53,929 bases of DNA from Actinomycetota bacterium (GCA_018268415.1 JAFDWO010000023.1:1-53929); one strand, 5' to 3'. Shown: positions 26,712 to 36,109, counted from the first letter of the stretch. Made by a program: numbers and translations. The notes: generated by a model from the sequence alone, not told the origin.

Positions 26712-28052
26712 ATGAGGATCAGAGGCAAGCAGTTGCTACTCGCACTACTGTCGCTCGCGGCGCTGACCGTCGTCGTCGCGGCCTGTGGGGGCGGCGGCAG
26801 TGACACGACCGGCGGGTCGACCGGTGGTTCCACCGCCGAACCTTCGGCCGAAGAAATCTCGGGGAAGGTGACGGTCTGGGACAACGAGTACGAAGCGTTC
26901 CCGGAATACACCGAAGTCGCGAAAGCGCTCGACGCCGAATTCGAAAAGAAGTATCCGGGCGTCACCGTCGACCACGTCGCGGAGCCTTTCGAAGGCTACG
27001 AAGCCCTGGTCCAGGCAGCGTTCACCAGCCGGCAGGGACCCGACGTGATGCAGATGCTGCCCGGGAACATCGGCGTGCTGCAGTGGGTGAAAGGCCTCGA
27101 ACCGCTGAACGAACTGATCTCCGCGGAAACGCAGGAAAAGATGAGCGGCTGGAACCTGGTGACGCCCGACTATGCCGAAGAAGGAGAACGCTATGGCGTC
27201 CCGGTGGGCGTCGGTGGCCTGGTCCCCTTCTACTACAACAAGAAGATGTTCAAAGAAGCGGGCCTGCCGACCAAGTTCGAACCGAAGACGTGGGCCGAAG
27301 TGATCGAAGCCGGCAAGAAGCTGAAGGCGGCGGGATTCCAGCCGTTCACCGGTGGCGACGGGGGCGAAGCTTCCGAAGGCAGCTGGCTCTGGGCGATCGG
27401 TTGGTCGACGGTCAACACGCCTCAGCAGGCGACCGAACTGAGCAAAGGCGAAATTCCCTTCACCGACGAAATCGTCGCGAAGGCGATGCAGCCGGCGATC
27501 GAACTGCAGGAAGCGGGCCTCTACCCGAAGGATCGTTTCGACATCCCGTTCTTCTCCGAAGGCGGCGAACGGTTCGGCAAGGGCGAAGGCGCGATGGCGC
27601 TCGGCCTCCGGTCGGTGACCGCCTACTACGGCGAATACAACAAGAAGCTCGGCGAAAAGAACGTCGGCATGTTCCTGCCGCCCGGCGGCTACCCGCTGAT
27701 CGAAGCCGAATTCGCCTGGACGATCCCGAAGTTCGCCGCGAACAAGGACGCCGCGGTGGCCTACGTCAACTTCATGGCGAGCAAGCAGGGCATCCAGGCG
27801 CTGACCGACAAAGCGGGTCTGCTCCCGAATCGGACCGACGTCGAATTGCCGCCCAACGCGCCGCAGCAGGCTCAGCAGCTGTTGGAATGGACGCGTGAGC
27901 CGAATCAGAACCCGTATCCGCACGGGATGCTGCCGTTCCCGGTCTCGGAAACGCTGACCAACGAAATGTCCCAGGTCCTCCAGGGCCGCACCTCGGTCAA
28001 GGCGGCCCAGGAAGCGGTTCAGGAAGTCGCCGAAAAGGAACTCACTGAATAG
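26712..28052 (+). CDS. Sugar ABC transporter substrate-binding lipoprotein
   Basis: Extracytoplasmic solute-binding protein (family 1) of 446 aa. Signal peptide with lipobox VVAAC (Cys25), Gly/Ser/Thr linker, then the bilobal fold: KVTVWDNEYEAFPEYTEVAKAL near the start and QGPDVMQMLPGNIGVLQWVKG in the first lobe. A caggag site precedes the ATG. It should capture an oligosaccharide or glycoside, predicted to be rhamnose-containing from its regulon. Glu is written almost only as GAA, unlike the GAG-rich neighbours. A hairpin follows at 28075. Confidence 0.93.
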   Translation: MRIRGKQLLLALLSLAALTVVVAACGGGGSDTTGGSTGGSTAEPSAEEISGKVTVWDNEYEAFPEYTEVAKALDAEFEKKYPGVTVDHVAEPFEGYEALVQAAFTSRQGPDVMQMLPGNIGVLQWVKGLEPLNELISAETQEKMSGWNLVTPDYAEEGERYGVPVGVGGLVPFYYNKKMFKEAGLPTKFEPKTWAEVIEAGKKLKAAGFQPFTGGDGGEASEGSWLWAIGWSTVNTPQQATELSKGEIPFTDEIVAKAMQPAIELQEAGLYPKDRFDIPFFSEGGERFGKGEGAMALGLRSVTAYYGEYNKKLGEKNVGMFLPPGGYPLIEAEFAWTIPKFAANKDAAVAYVNFMASKQGIQALTDKAGLLPNRTDVELPPNAPQQAQQLLEWTREPNQNPYPHGMLPFPVSETLTNEMSQVLQGRTSVKAAQEAVQEVAEKELTE

Positions 28053-28074
28053 TGCAGTCGACAGTGCGGTAGCC

Positions 28075-28107
28075 GCGGGTCCCACGCCTTCGTCGCGTGG
28101 GACCCGC
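28075..28107 (+). terminator. Hairpin between binding-protein and permease genes
   Basis: Perfect 13-bp stem gcgggtcccacgc / gcgtgggacccgc with a 7-nt loop, 22 bp after the binding-protein stop. Hairpins at this place in ABC operons commonly protect the upstream mRNA or cause partial termination, so that the binding protein is made in excess. Confidence 0.75.
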
Positions 28108-28146
28108 GTCCAGCGGCTGCGGCGGCGCACGGAGTGGCTGACTCCG

Positions 28147-28986
28147 GTGCTGCTGTTGCTGCCGGCGGCGGCTTTGCTGGGTTGGCTGATGGTCTATCCG
28201 ACCGGCGAAGCCATCCACCTCTCCTTCACGAACTGGGACGGCTTCTCCCCGCCGCACTCGATCGGGCTCGAAAACTTCTCCGATCTGCTGCACGACAAAC
28301 GGTTCAAGGAAGCGCTCCTCCACAACCTCGCGTTCGTCGCCTCGATGCCGATCTGGGTCGGCCTTCCCTACGGGATCGCCTGGGCCCTCCACCGCAAGGT
28401 CTTCGGCTGGAAATTCTTCCGCTTCGCCTTCTTCCTCCCGGTCGTCCTCTCCCCGGTGGTCATCGGCGTCTACTACATGATCGTCCTGCGACCCAACGGC
28501 CCGCTGAACAGCGCCCTCGAATCGGTCGGCCTCGGCTTCCTCGCGGCCGAATGGCTGAACGATCCGTCGATCGCCCTGCCCACCGTGATCGCGATCATCA
28601 TCTGGGCGACGATGGGGATCGGGGTGTTGATCTTCCTCTCCGGCCTCTCCAGTCTGGACACCGAGCAGATCGACGCCGCCCGCGTCGACGGCGCCTCGCC
28701 CTGGCAGATCCAGCGCCACGTGATCTTCTGGCAGATGCTGCCGGTGATCGAGTTCTGGGCGATCCTGATCGTGATCCTCTCCTTCACCGCCCTGTTCCCG
28801 CTCATCTACACGCTCACCTACGGTCGCAACGACACCTCGGTGGTCGACTTCTTCCTCTACCAGGAAGCATTCACCGCCGGGAACCTCGGTTACGCGTCGG
28901 CGGTCGGCGTGGTGATGCTGATCGTGATCGGGGTCGTCGGCGGCGGCGTCCTCGGCCTCCTGCGCATCAGGCGGAGGGGCGCATGA
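28147..28986 (+). CDS. Sugar ABC transporter permease, MalF/UgpA type
   Basis: Integral membrane permease of about 279 aa with six TM helices. The EAA loop is SLDTEQIDAARVDGASPWQIQ. The start is uncertain: GTG at 28147 puts TM1 right at the N-terminus, while the frame stays open upstream without a good start codon, through the hairpin at 28075-28107. The stop overlaps the next ATG. It works with the second permease, the binding protein and the ATPase at 21697. Confidence 0.88.
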   Translation: MLLLLPAAALLGWLMVYPTGEAIHLSFTNWDGFSPPHSIGLENFSDLLHDKRFKEALLHNLAFVASMPIWVGLPYGIAWALHRKVFGWKFFRFAFFLPVVLSPVVIGVYYMIVLRPNGPLNSALESVGLGFLAAEWLNDPSIALPTVIAIIIWATMGIGVLIFLSGLSSLDTEQIDAARVDGASPWQIQRHVIFWQMLPVIEFWAILIVILSFTALFPLIYTLTYGRNDTSVVDFFLYQEAFTAGNLGYASAVGVVMLIVIGVVGGGVLGLLRIRRRGA

Positions 28987-29861
28987 GCGTCGATTCGATC
29001 CCGCTCGGCGAAGTCCGGAGCCCTTCGCGGGTCCTCGCGCTGCTGCGGCAGGGGAAATCGGCGGCGGTCTGGCTCTGCCTCGTCGCGGTGGCAGCCTCGG
29101 CGCTCTACCCGATCTTCTTCCTGTTCTCCACCGCACTGCGCACCAAAGCGGACTACGAAGCGTCGCCGGGGGGCTTCCCGCAGGCGCTGACCACCGACCA
29201 CGTCTCGGAAGCGTTCTCCGCCGTCCACTTCGGCTCCTACGCGCTCAACTCCCTGCTCGTCGTCGTCCCCGCCGTCGCGATCATCGCGGTCCTCTCCTCG
29301 TTGGCCTCCTACGCCCTCATCCACTTCAACTTCCCCCTGCGCAAGGGCGCCCTGGTTCTGGTGGTGCTGCTGATGGCGGTGCCCCCGGCGGTGATCCTGA
29401 TCCCGATCTTCAAGGTGATTCTCGACGCCGGCCTCCTCAACGATCGCCTCGGCCTGATCCTCGTCTACGCGGCGCTCAACCTGCCGTTCTCGATCTACCT
29501 GCTCGCCTCGTTCATGAAAGCGGTGCCGAGCGAGCTCCTGAACGCGGCGAAGATCGACGGCGCGGGAGCGCTGCGGACCCTGTGGTCGGTCGTGCTGCCG
29601 CTGGTGCGGCCGGGCCTGCTCACTCTCCTGACCCTGAACTTCCTCTTCCTCTGGAACGAGTTCCTCTACTCGCTGGTGCTCCTGCAGACCGAAGGCAACC
29701 GCACGATCATGGTCGGCATCGCCCAGCTCCAAGGTCGCTTCGCGAAAGACTATGGGCTGATCTCCGCCGGGCTGCTGCTCTCGATGATCCCGCCGCTGCT
29801 GATCTTCGTCTTCTTCCAGCGCGACCTCGCCCGCGGCCTCACCGCCGGCGCGGTGAAGTGA
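28983..29861 (+). CDS. Sugar ABC transporter permease, MalG/UgpE type
   Basis: Second permease, 292 aa, six TM helices. The EAA loop is AVPSELLNAAKIDGAGALRT, and the C-terminus has FFQRDLARGLTAGAVK, typical of the MalG subgroup. ATG at 28983 overlaps the first permease stop. It ends 3 bp before the convergent P450-c gene, leaving no space for a separate terminator. Confidence 0.93.
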   Translation: MSVDSIPLGEVRSPSRVLALLRQGKSAAVWLCLVAVAASALYPIFFLFSTALRTKADYEASPGGFPQALTTDHVSEAFSAVHFGSYALNSLLVVVPAVAIIAVLSSLASYALIHFNFPLRKGALVLVVLLMAVPPAVILIPIFKVILDAGLLNDRLGLILVYAALNLPFSIYLLASFMKAVPSELLNAAKIDGAGALRTLWSVVLPLVRPGLLTLLTLNFLFLWNEFLYSLVLLQTEGNRTIMVGIAQLQGRFAKDYGLISAGLLLSMIPPLLIFVFFQRDLARGLTAGAVK

Positions 29862-29864
29862 CGC

Positions 29865-31061
29865 TCACCAGGTGACCGGCAGCGCGGTCGCCCGGTAGAC
29901 GCCCTCGGCGGCGCTGCCGAGGGTGAGGTCGGCCGGCGCGGCGGCGAGGCGGAGGGTCGGGAAGCGCGCCGCGAGGCCTGTCAGCGCCACCTGCATCTCC
30001 GCCCGGGCGAGGTGCTGGCCGAGGCACTTGTGGATGCCGTGGCCGAAGGCGAGGTGCCCGCGCGCGCCGCGCCCGAGCGAGATCGAGTCGGGGCGCGGGA
30101 ACGCCGCGGGGTCGTGGTTGGCGGTCAGCAGCGACACCGTCACCCGTTCGCCGGCGCGGACCGCCACGCCGGCCAGCTCGAGGTCCTCGCGGGCGACGCG
30201 GGTGAAGCTCTGCTCGACGATCGAGAGGAAGCGCAACAGCTCCTCGCACCAGTCCTCGACCCGCTCGGCGTCGGCGCGGAAGGCCTCCCAGGTGTCGCGA
30301 TCGCGCAGCAGGGCGAGCGCGCCGAGCGCGATCGCGTTGGCGGTCGTCTCGTGGCCGGTGATGAAGAGCTCCATCGCCATCCCCGCCAGCTCGAGGTCGT
30401 CGAGCTCGCCGCCCTGGACGAGGTCGGTCAGCAGGTCGTCCCCGGGTTCGGTGCGCTTGCGCTCGACCACCCCGCGGACGTAATCGGCGAAGCCGGCGAA
30501 CGCCGCGGCGGCCTGCTCCGGCGTCGAGCTGGGGTCGAGCATGACGTCGGTGGGGTACAGGAACCGGTGCTCGTCGCCGGACGGCACGCCGAGCAGCTCG
30601 CAGATCACCCGCGCGGGGATCGGCAGCGCGAAGGCGGAGCGCAGATCGGCGGGCGGCCCGGTGCGCTCCATCGCATCGAGCAGGTCGGCGACGATCCGCT
30701 CGATCCCGGCACGCCGCTCGGCCACCCGCCCGGGAGTGAAGCGATCGGCGACGGCGCGGCGCAGGCGGGTGTGGTCCGGCGGATCCTTGAGGCTGACGAA
30801 GCCGCCGTCGAGACCGCCGATCGCGTCCTCGATGCTCGCCTGCGTCTCCGCGTCGACCAGCGGCTGCATCATGATCACGCCGAAGCGACGGTCGGCGATC
30901 AGGGCCCGCGCCTGGTCGTAGGAGGTGACGAGCCAGCCGACGTGCCCGTCGGCGTAGTGGAGGCGGCGAGGAGCGCCCACGGCGCACAACGCGGCCAGCT
31001 CGGGGGGTGGGTCGAACAGGTTCTCGCGCGCCGTCGGCAGCACCATCGATTGCGTCTCCAT
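29865..31061 (-). CDS. Cytochrome P450 (c)
   Basis: Class-I soluble P450 of 398 aa: I-helix TGHETTA, K-helix EELLR, heme loop FGHGIHKCLGQ with Cys346. The start ATG at 31061 is chosen by alignment with the other two P450s; a second Met lies 5 codons in. It is divergent from the AraC-family gene (36 bp between starts), which may regulate it. No LacI-type palindrome lies in that gap. It would depend on the ferredoxin at 26361 or one elsewhere. Confidence 0.93.
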   Translation of the reverse strand: METQSMVLPTARENLFDPPPELAALCAVGAPRRLHYADGHVGWLVTSYDQARALIADRRFGVIMMQPLVDAETQASIEDAIGGLDGGFVSLKDPPDHTRLRRAVADRFTPGRVAERRAGIERIVADLLDAMERTGPPADLRSAFALPIPARVICELLGVPSGDEHRFLYPTDVMLDPSSTPEQAAAAFAGFADYVRGVVERKRTEPGDDLLTDLVQGGELDDLELAGMAMELFITGHETTANAIALGALALLRDRDTWEAFRADAERVEDWCEELLRFLSIVEQSFTRVAREDLELAGVAVRAGERVTVSLLTANHDPAAFPRPDSISLGRGARGHLAFGHGIHKCLGQHLARAEMQVALTGLAARFPTLRLAAAPADLTLGSAAEGVYRATALPVTW

Positions 31062-31097
31062 CGGTCCCACGATACGTTCGGCGGCGCGCCGCCCGGA

Positions 31098-32114
31098 ATG
31101 GACGAACCGCTCGAAAACCTGGACGTTTCGCAACTGCCGACGGGCCCGATGCGGCCGGTCGAGATCGCCGGTCGGCCGCTCGCCCCGTGGCTGCGCTTCG
31201 CCCACTCGCTGAAGCTGGACGAGGCGAACCGGGTGACGCGCGCGCCGCTGCGGGTCCTGCGGGACTTCGAGCTCGTGTTGCAGCTCGACGGCCGCAGCTG
31301 GATCTGGTCGGAGCCCGACGGTGGGAGCGTCGACATGCCGGCGGGGACCGTCGCCTTCATCCCGCCCGGCTTCCATCACGCCTGGGGGAGCGAGGTCGGG
31401 ACGACGATCGCCGTGCACTTCGACCTTCACGCGCGCCCGCGGCTCGAGCTGCCGGAGAACATCCGCCTGCTCGGGCGCACGGTCGAGCGGGAGCCGCTGG
31501 CGGCGATGCCTGGCTTCAGGCTGGGGGCGGGGGAGGGTGAGCCCGCGCTCGCGCTGCGGCTGGTGACGGCCGCGTCGCGGCCGGATGCCTGGCGCGAGCT
31601 CCTCGGGGACCTGGTCGAGCTGTGGAACCGGCGGGTGGCCCGCACCGTGGCGGGCGGGCTGCGCGTCGCGGAGGTCATCGGTGGGGCGCTGCGGATGCTC
31701 GCCGAGGAGGATCACGCGGGCCGGCCGGCGGAACCGGTGTCGGGAGCCGATCCGCGGATCGGCGAGGTGCTGCGGGTGCTCGGCGGGCCCGGGCCCGGGG
31801 CGCTCGGCGCCCGCCCCAGCGTCGGCCGGCTGGCCGCCCTGGCCAACATGAGCGAGCCGTCGTTCCGCGCCGCGTTCGCCCGTGCGACCGGGAGCAGTCC
31901 CCGCCGCTACCTGGAGGAATCGCGGATGGAGCAGGCGGCCCGCGCGCTGGTCGAGACGGACCGCACGGTGACCGAGATCGCCCGCGCGGTCGGCTACGAG
32001 GACCCATACCACTTCAGCCGCGTCTTCCGGCGCGTCAACGGCGTGTCCCCCCGCGGCTATCGCCGCCGCGCCCTTATTGTGAAACGCTTCAACGATGGGG
32101 AAGGCGATGCTTGA
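31098..32114 (+). CDS. AraC-family transcriptional regulator
   Basis: Regulator of 338 aa. The N-terminal half is a cupin-like sugar-sensing domain (GGSVDMPAGTVAFIPPGFHHAW). The C-terminal 100 residues hold two HTH motifs (VGRLAALANMSEPSFRAAFA and VTEIARAVGYEDPYHFSRVF) with the family end NGVSPRGYRR. It likely responds to rhamnose or the rhamnoside, as RhaS/RhaR do, but acts beside a LacI repressor. Its last codons contain the operator at 32079 and overlap the GH78 start. Confidence 0.9.
   Translation: MDEPLENLDVSQLPTGPMRPVEIAGRPLAPWLRFAHSLKLDEANRVTRAPLRVLRDFELVLQLDGRSWIWSEPDGGSVDMPAGTVAFIPPGFHHAWGSEVGTTIAVHFDLHARPRLELPENIRLLGRTVEREPLAAMPGFRLGAGEGEPALALRLVTAASRPDAWRELLGDLVELWNRRVARTVAGGLRVAEVIGGALRMLAEEDHAGRPAEPVSGADPRIGEVLRVLGGPGPGALGARPSVGRLAALANMSEPSFRAAFARATGSSPRRYLEESRMEQAARALVETDRTVTEIARAVGYEDPYHFSRVFRRVNGVSPRGYRRRALIVKRFNDGEGDA
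32079..32092 (+). promoter_or_regulatory. LacI-type operator before the GH78 gene
   Basis: GTGAAACGCTTCAA, the consensus with two mismatches, placed in the final codons of the araC-type gene and 15 bp before the GH78 start. No clear -10 follows, so it may act as a roadblock to transcription from the AraC promoter, or serve an unrecognised promoter. Confidence 0.65.
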
Positions 32115-34659
32115 GCTGCCGTACCGGTGGGACGCGAGGTGGGTGTGGCTCGGGGACACGGGGCACCGGCCCGGCCTGCTGAGGGGCGCGGTCGATCCCG
32201 AGGTCCGGGATCGTTACGTCCTTCTGCGCCGCGGCTTCGATCTCTCGGCGGTGCCGGGCGAGGCGGTACTGAGGGCGGTGGCCAACTCGCGGCTCGTGGC
32301 CTGGGTCAACGGCCGCGAGGTCGCGCGCGGACCGGTTCGCGCCGACGCCCGGAGCACGCGCTGCGAGCTCGCCTCGGTCGTCGGGCACCTGCGGCCCGGC
32401 CGCAACGTCATCGCGGTGCTCGCCCGCTACTACGGCGTCCCGACCCCCTGGTGGCTGCCGACGCCGGTCACCCTCGGCCTCGGCGGCGGCGCGGTCGCGG
32501 TCGAGCTCCGCTTCCCGGACGGGAGCGCGATCGGCACCGACGCGCGCTGGCGCGCGCTGCCTGGATCGGCCTGGACCCCGGCGCGGCGCGCCGCCGATGA
32601 TGGGTCCGGGTTCCTCCCCGAGATCGTCGACGCGCGCGAGCTCCCGGCGGACTGGACGGAGGTCGAGTTCGACGATCGCGACTGGCCGCGGGCGGAGCCG
32701 ATCGATCCGGTGAACGACGGCTATCTCGGCGTCCGGGAGCCGCCCGGCGACCCTTATGGCCCGCTGCCGCCGCGCCCGGTGCCGCAACTGGCCGGGGAGG
32801 CCCGAGGGCCGGTACGGGCGACGTTGATCCCGGCGGCGTCGGACCGCGGTGCGGACGCCGCCGGCCTTGCCGACTGCGCCCGCCGCCCGGCCGGTGACGG
32901 TGGCGCGGACGACGACCGTTGCGTCGCCGGCGACCACGATGTCGCCGCCGACGATCCGATCGCCCAGGTGCTCGCCGACCAGGGGGCCGCCGCCCTCTCG
33001 CGGCGGGTCGAGGTCCCCGCCGGCGGTGCGGTCGAGATCGCCGCCGGGGGGCACCACCTGGTGGCGCTCGACTTCGGGCGGACCGTCGCCGGGACCGTGC
33101 GCCTGGAGGTCGAGGCCGCGGCGGGCGCGCGGGTCGACTGGGCCCTCGGGGAGGAGGTCGACGACGGCCTGCTGCGCCCCGGCTTCGCCCACACCGGCCT
33201 GCGCTACACCGCCCGCGGCGGCGCCGACCGCCACGAGTCCTTCGACCCGGTGGGAGGCCGATACGCGGTCGCCTCGGTCCGCGCCGACGGGCCGGTGCGG
33301 CTGCGCGCCGAGGTCCACGAGCGGCTCTTCCCCCGCGCCCCTGCCGGGCCACCGTTCCGGTGCAGCGACCCCCTCCTCGACGAGATCTTCGCGATCGGCC
33401 TGCGCACCGTCGCGCTCTGCTCCCAGGACGCCTACATCGATTGCCCGACCCGCGAGGCGCGGGCGTGGACCGGCGACTTCGTCGTCCACCAGTCGGTGCA
33501 CCTCGCCACCTCCACGGACTGGTCGCTGGCGCGGTGGCACCCGGTGCTCGCCGACGCGCCGCGCGCCGACGGGATGCTCCCGATGGCCGTCTGCGCCGAC
33601 CTCGGCGGCGGCCCGCTCGAGGGCAGCTACATCCCCGACTGGGCGTTGCACTGGATCCGCGCCGTGCGCAACCTGATGGCCTACGCGGGGGACCGGGAGC
33701 TGGTCACCTCGCTGTTGCCGAGTTGCGAGCGCGTGCTGCGCTGGTTCGAGCCCTACCGCGGCGTCGACGGCCTGCTCGCCGAGGTGCCGGGCTGGGTGCT
33801 GATCGATTGGAGCGCCGTCCCGGTGGCGGGCACGAGCGCGGCGTTGAACGCGCTCTGGGCGCGCGGCCTGCGTGACTTCGAGGAGATGGCGGAGTGGCTC
33901 GGGGACGCCGGCCGGGTGGCCTGGGCGGAGGACCGCCGGCGGGGTGTGGCGACGGGGTTCGAGGAGTTCTGGGACCCGCGGCGGGGGCTCTACCGTGACC
34001 ACCGCGTCGACGGCGTCGTGCGCCCGGCGGCGAGTCGCCACGCCAACGCCGCCGCGATCTGCGCCGGGATCGTCCCCGCCGGGCGCCAAGCCGGCCTCGC
34101 CGAGACGCTCGCCGACCGCGGCCGGCTCGCCCACTCGGCCCCCGCCTTCGAACGCCTCACCGGGGGCGAGATGGCGGCCGGGGTCTCCTACGTAACCCAC
34201 GGGAACCCACCCCCGGATTGGGACGTGGAGAGCCGGATCCTCGAGGCGCAGCCCTTCTTCCGTTACGTCGTCCACGACGCGCTGGCGGAGGCCGGGCGCG
34301 CCGACCTGATCGCCGACGCGTGCCGTGATTGGGGCGCCTTCGTCAGCGCCGGCGAGACCTCCTGGCCGGAGACCTGGACGGGCGGCTCCCACTGTCACGG
34401 CTGGAGCTCGACCCCGACCCGTGACCTCATCGTCTACACGCTCGGCGTGCGGCCCGCCGAGCCCGGCTTCGCCCGCGCCCGCGTCGCCCCGGCGCTCGGC
34501 GATCTGGAGTGGGCGGAGGGCACCGCGCCGACCCCGCACGGCCCGCTGTGGGTTCGCGCGGAGGCCGGGCGCCTCGCGTTCGACAGCCCGATTCCCGTAG
34601 TGGCCGAGTGGGCGGGCGAGGTGCGCGAGCTCGGTCCCGGCAGGCACGTGCTGACATGA
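32107..34659 (+). CDS. Alpha-L-rhamnosidase, GH78
   Basis: Intracellular glycosidase of 850 aa that releases L-rhamnose by inversion. The N-terminal beta domains carry LVAWVNGREVARG, and the (alpha/alpha)6 catalytic domain has the family motif YIDCPTREARAWTGD, with the catalytic acidic residues of GH78 around it. The C-terminal GSHCHGWSSTPT is also typical. No signal peptide. ATG 32107 is preferred because ggggaagg precedes it; an in-frame ATG lies at 32095. A short Asp/Arg-rich insertion near residues 250-285 looks unusual. The stop overlaps the sulfatase start. Confidence 0.9.
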   Translation: MLELPYRWDARWVWLGDTGHRPGLLRGAVDPEVRDRYVLLRRGFDLSAVPGEAVLRAVANSRLVAWVNGREVARGPVRADARSTRCELASVVGHLRPGRNVIAVLARYYGVPTPWWLPTPVTLGLGGGAVAVELRFPDGSAIGTDARWRALPGSAWTPARRAADDGSGFLPEIVDARELPADWTEVEFDDRDWPRAEPIDPVNDGYLGVREPPGDPYGPLPPRPVPQLAGEARGPVRATLIPAASDRGADAAGLADCARRPAGDGGADDDRCVAGDHDVAADDPIAQVLADQGAAALSRRVEVPAGGAVEIAAGGHHLVALDFGRTVAGTVRLEVEAAAGARVDWALGEEVDDGLLRPGFAHTGLRYTARGGADRHESFDPVGGRYAVASVRADGPVRLRAEVHERLFPRAPAGPPFRCSDPLLDEIFAIGLRTVALCSQDAYIDCPTREARAWTGDFVVHQSVHLATSTDWSLARWHPVLADAPRADGMLPMAVCADLGGGPLEGSYIPDWALHWIRAVRNLMAYAGDRELVTSLLPSCERVLRWFEPYRGVDGLLAEVPGWVLIDWSAVPVAGTSAALNALWARGLRDFEEMAEWLGDAGRVAWAEDRRRGVATGFEEFWDPRRGLYRDHRVDGVVRPAASRHANAAAICAGIVPAGRQAGLAETLADRGRLAHSAPAFERLTGGEMAAGVSYVTHGNPPPDWDVESRILEAQPFFRYVVHDALAEAGRADLIADACRDWGAFVSAGETSWPETWTGGSHCHGWSSTPTRDLIVYTLGVRPAEPGFARARVAPALGDLEWAEGTAPTPHGPLWVRAEAGRLAFDSPIPVVAEWAGEVRELGPGRHVLT

Positions 34660-36098
34660 GCAGGCGAGCGGCGCGCCCCAACGTGTTGTGGCTGATGACC
34701 GACGAGCAGCGGACGGACTCGCTCGGCTGTTACGGCAGCGCGTGGGCGCGGACGCCGACCCTCGACCGCCTTGCCGCGGAAGGGGTCCGGTTCGAGACCG
34801 CGCTGACCCCGGCGCCGATCTGTGCCCCGGCCCGCTCGGCGATCCTCACCGGGCGCCACCCGAGCGAGACCGGCATCTGGTCGAACGACCAGGCCGAGGG
34901 CGTGGCGGGGGTGCAGAGCGACGCCGCGATCCGCCCGGCGCCGCCACTGACCGGCGCCTTCGCCGCGGCGGGCTACCGCACGGCGAGCTTCGGCAAGCAC
35001 CACCACCTGACCGACCCGCCGCGGGCGTTCCAGACCCAACGCCACGACGTGCACGAGCACCTCGCCGCGCGGGAGCGGTGGGAGGCGGACCTCTGGCTCT
35101 CGAGCGAGGTCGATTACTGCGGTTATGCGGAGCGCTGGGACCAGGCCGACTTCGACGTCGTCCAGTACCCGCCGGAGCCGTTCCCCTGGATCCTGGCGGG
35201 CCGCTTCCCGGGGGACCCGAGCGAGACGGCGGAGGCGCGGGTCGTGGCGGAGGCGGAAGCGTGGCTCGGCGAGGTGGCGGGCGCGCCCGACCCGTTCTTC
35301 CTGCGGCTCTCCTTCAACGGCCCGCACACGCCCGTCGCCCCGCCCGCCCCCTGGGATACCTGCGTCGACCCGCGCGAGATCGTGCTTCCGGGGCCGACCG
35401 AGGTGCCGGCGGGCAGTCCACCGTGGCTCCACGACTACGCGGCGATCGCGTCGTCCGCGCGGCTCTCCGCGAGCGAGCTCGATCGCGCCCGCCAGGCCTA
35501 CTACGGCGAGGTCGCCTTCCTCGACTCGCTGATCGGCGGGCTGCTCGACCGGATGGACGCCCGCGGCCTGCTCGAGAACCTCGTGATCGTCTTCTGCTCG
35601 GACCACGGGAACCACCTGGGGGATTTCGGGCTGCTGCAGAAGCAGACGTTCTTCGATCCCGCGGTCAACGTCCCCTACCTCTTCTGGGCGCCCGGGCTGA
35701 TCGGCTCGCCGCGGGTGGTCCGCACCCCGGTCGGGCTCATCGGCCTCCTGCCGACGCTGCTCGACCTCCTCGGCCTGGAGGTGCCGCGCGGCCTCGGCGG
35801 GCTCTCGCTCGCCGCGACCCTGACCGGCGGCGTCGAGCCGCCCGCCCGCCCGGTGTTCTCGGAGTTCATGCCGCTGGCCGAGGTCCGGCGCGCCGACCGC
35901 CTCGTCCTGGTGCGCGACGGCGCCTGGAAGCTCAGCGCCCGCCTCGGCCCGGAGCTCGACGAACTGCTGTTGGTGGACCTCGGCCGCGACCCGGAGGAGC
36001 GGGTCAACCTCGCCGACGATCCGGCGGCCCGCCCGGAGCGCGACCGCCTCGCGCGGCTGATCGCCGAGCACGTGGCGGCGCCGCCCGCCTCACCCTGA
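34656..36098 (+). CDS. Sulfatase (S1 family, CxPxR type)
   Basis: Sulfate-ester hydrolase of 480 aa. The formylglycine signature is C56-A-P-A-R60 followed by SAILTGR; metal-binding residues appear in LWLMTDEQRTD and FCSDHGNHLGD. No signal peptide, so it works in the cytoplasm, which is unusual for glycan sulfatases. Activation needs a formylglycine-generating enzyme, which is not in the window. ATGA overlap with the GH78 gene makes a common substrate very likely, for example a sulfated rhamnoside. A phosphonate monoesterase or arylsulfatase activity cannot be excluded. Confidence 0.88.
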   Translation: MSRRAARPNVLWLMTDEQRTDSLGCYGSAWARTPTLDRLAAEGVRFETALTPAPICAPARSAILTGRHPSETGIWSNDQAEGVAGVQSDAAIRPAPPLTGAFAAAGYRTASFGKHHHLTDPPRAFQTQRHDVHEHLAARERWEADLWLSSEVDYCGYAERWDQADFDVVQYPPEPFPWILAGRFPGDPSETAEARVVAEAEAWLGEVAGAPDPFFLRLSFNGPHTPVAPPAPWDTCVDPREIVLPGPTEVPAGSPPWLHDYAAIASSARLSASELDRARQAYYGEVAFLDSLIGGLLDRMDARGLLENLVIVFCSDHGNHLGDFGLLQKQTFFDPAVNVPYLFWAPGLIGSPRVVRTPVGLIGLLPTLLDLLGLEVPRGLGGLSLAATLTGGVEPPARPVFSEFMPLAEVRRADRLVLVRDGAWKLSARLGPELDELLLVDLGRDPEERVNLADDPAARPERDRLARLIAEHVAAPPASP

Positions 36099-36109
36099 TC
36101 CGCGCCGGC

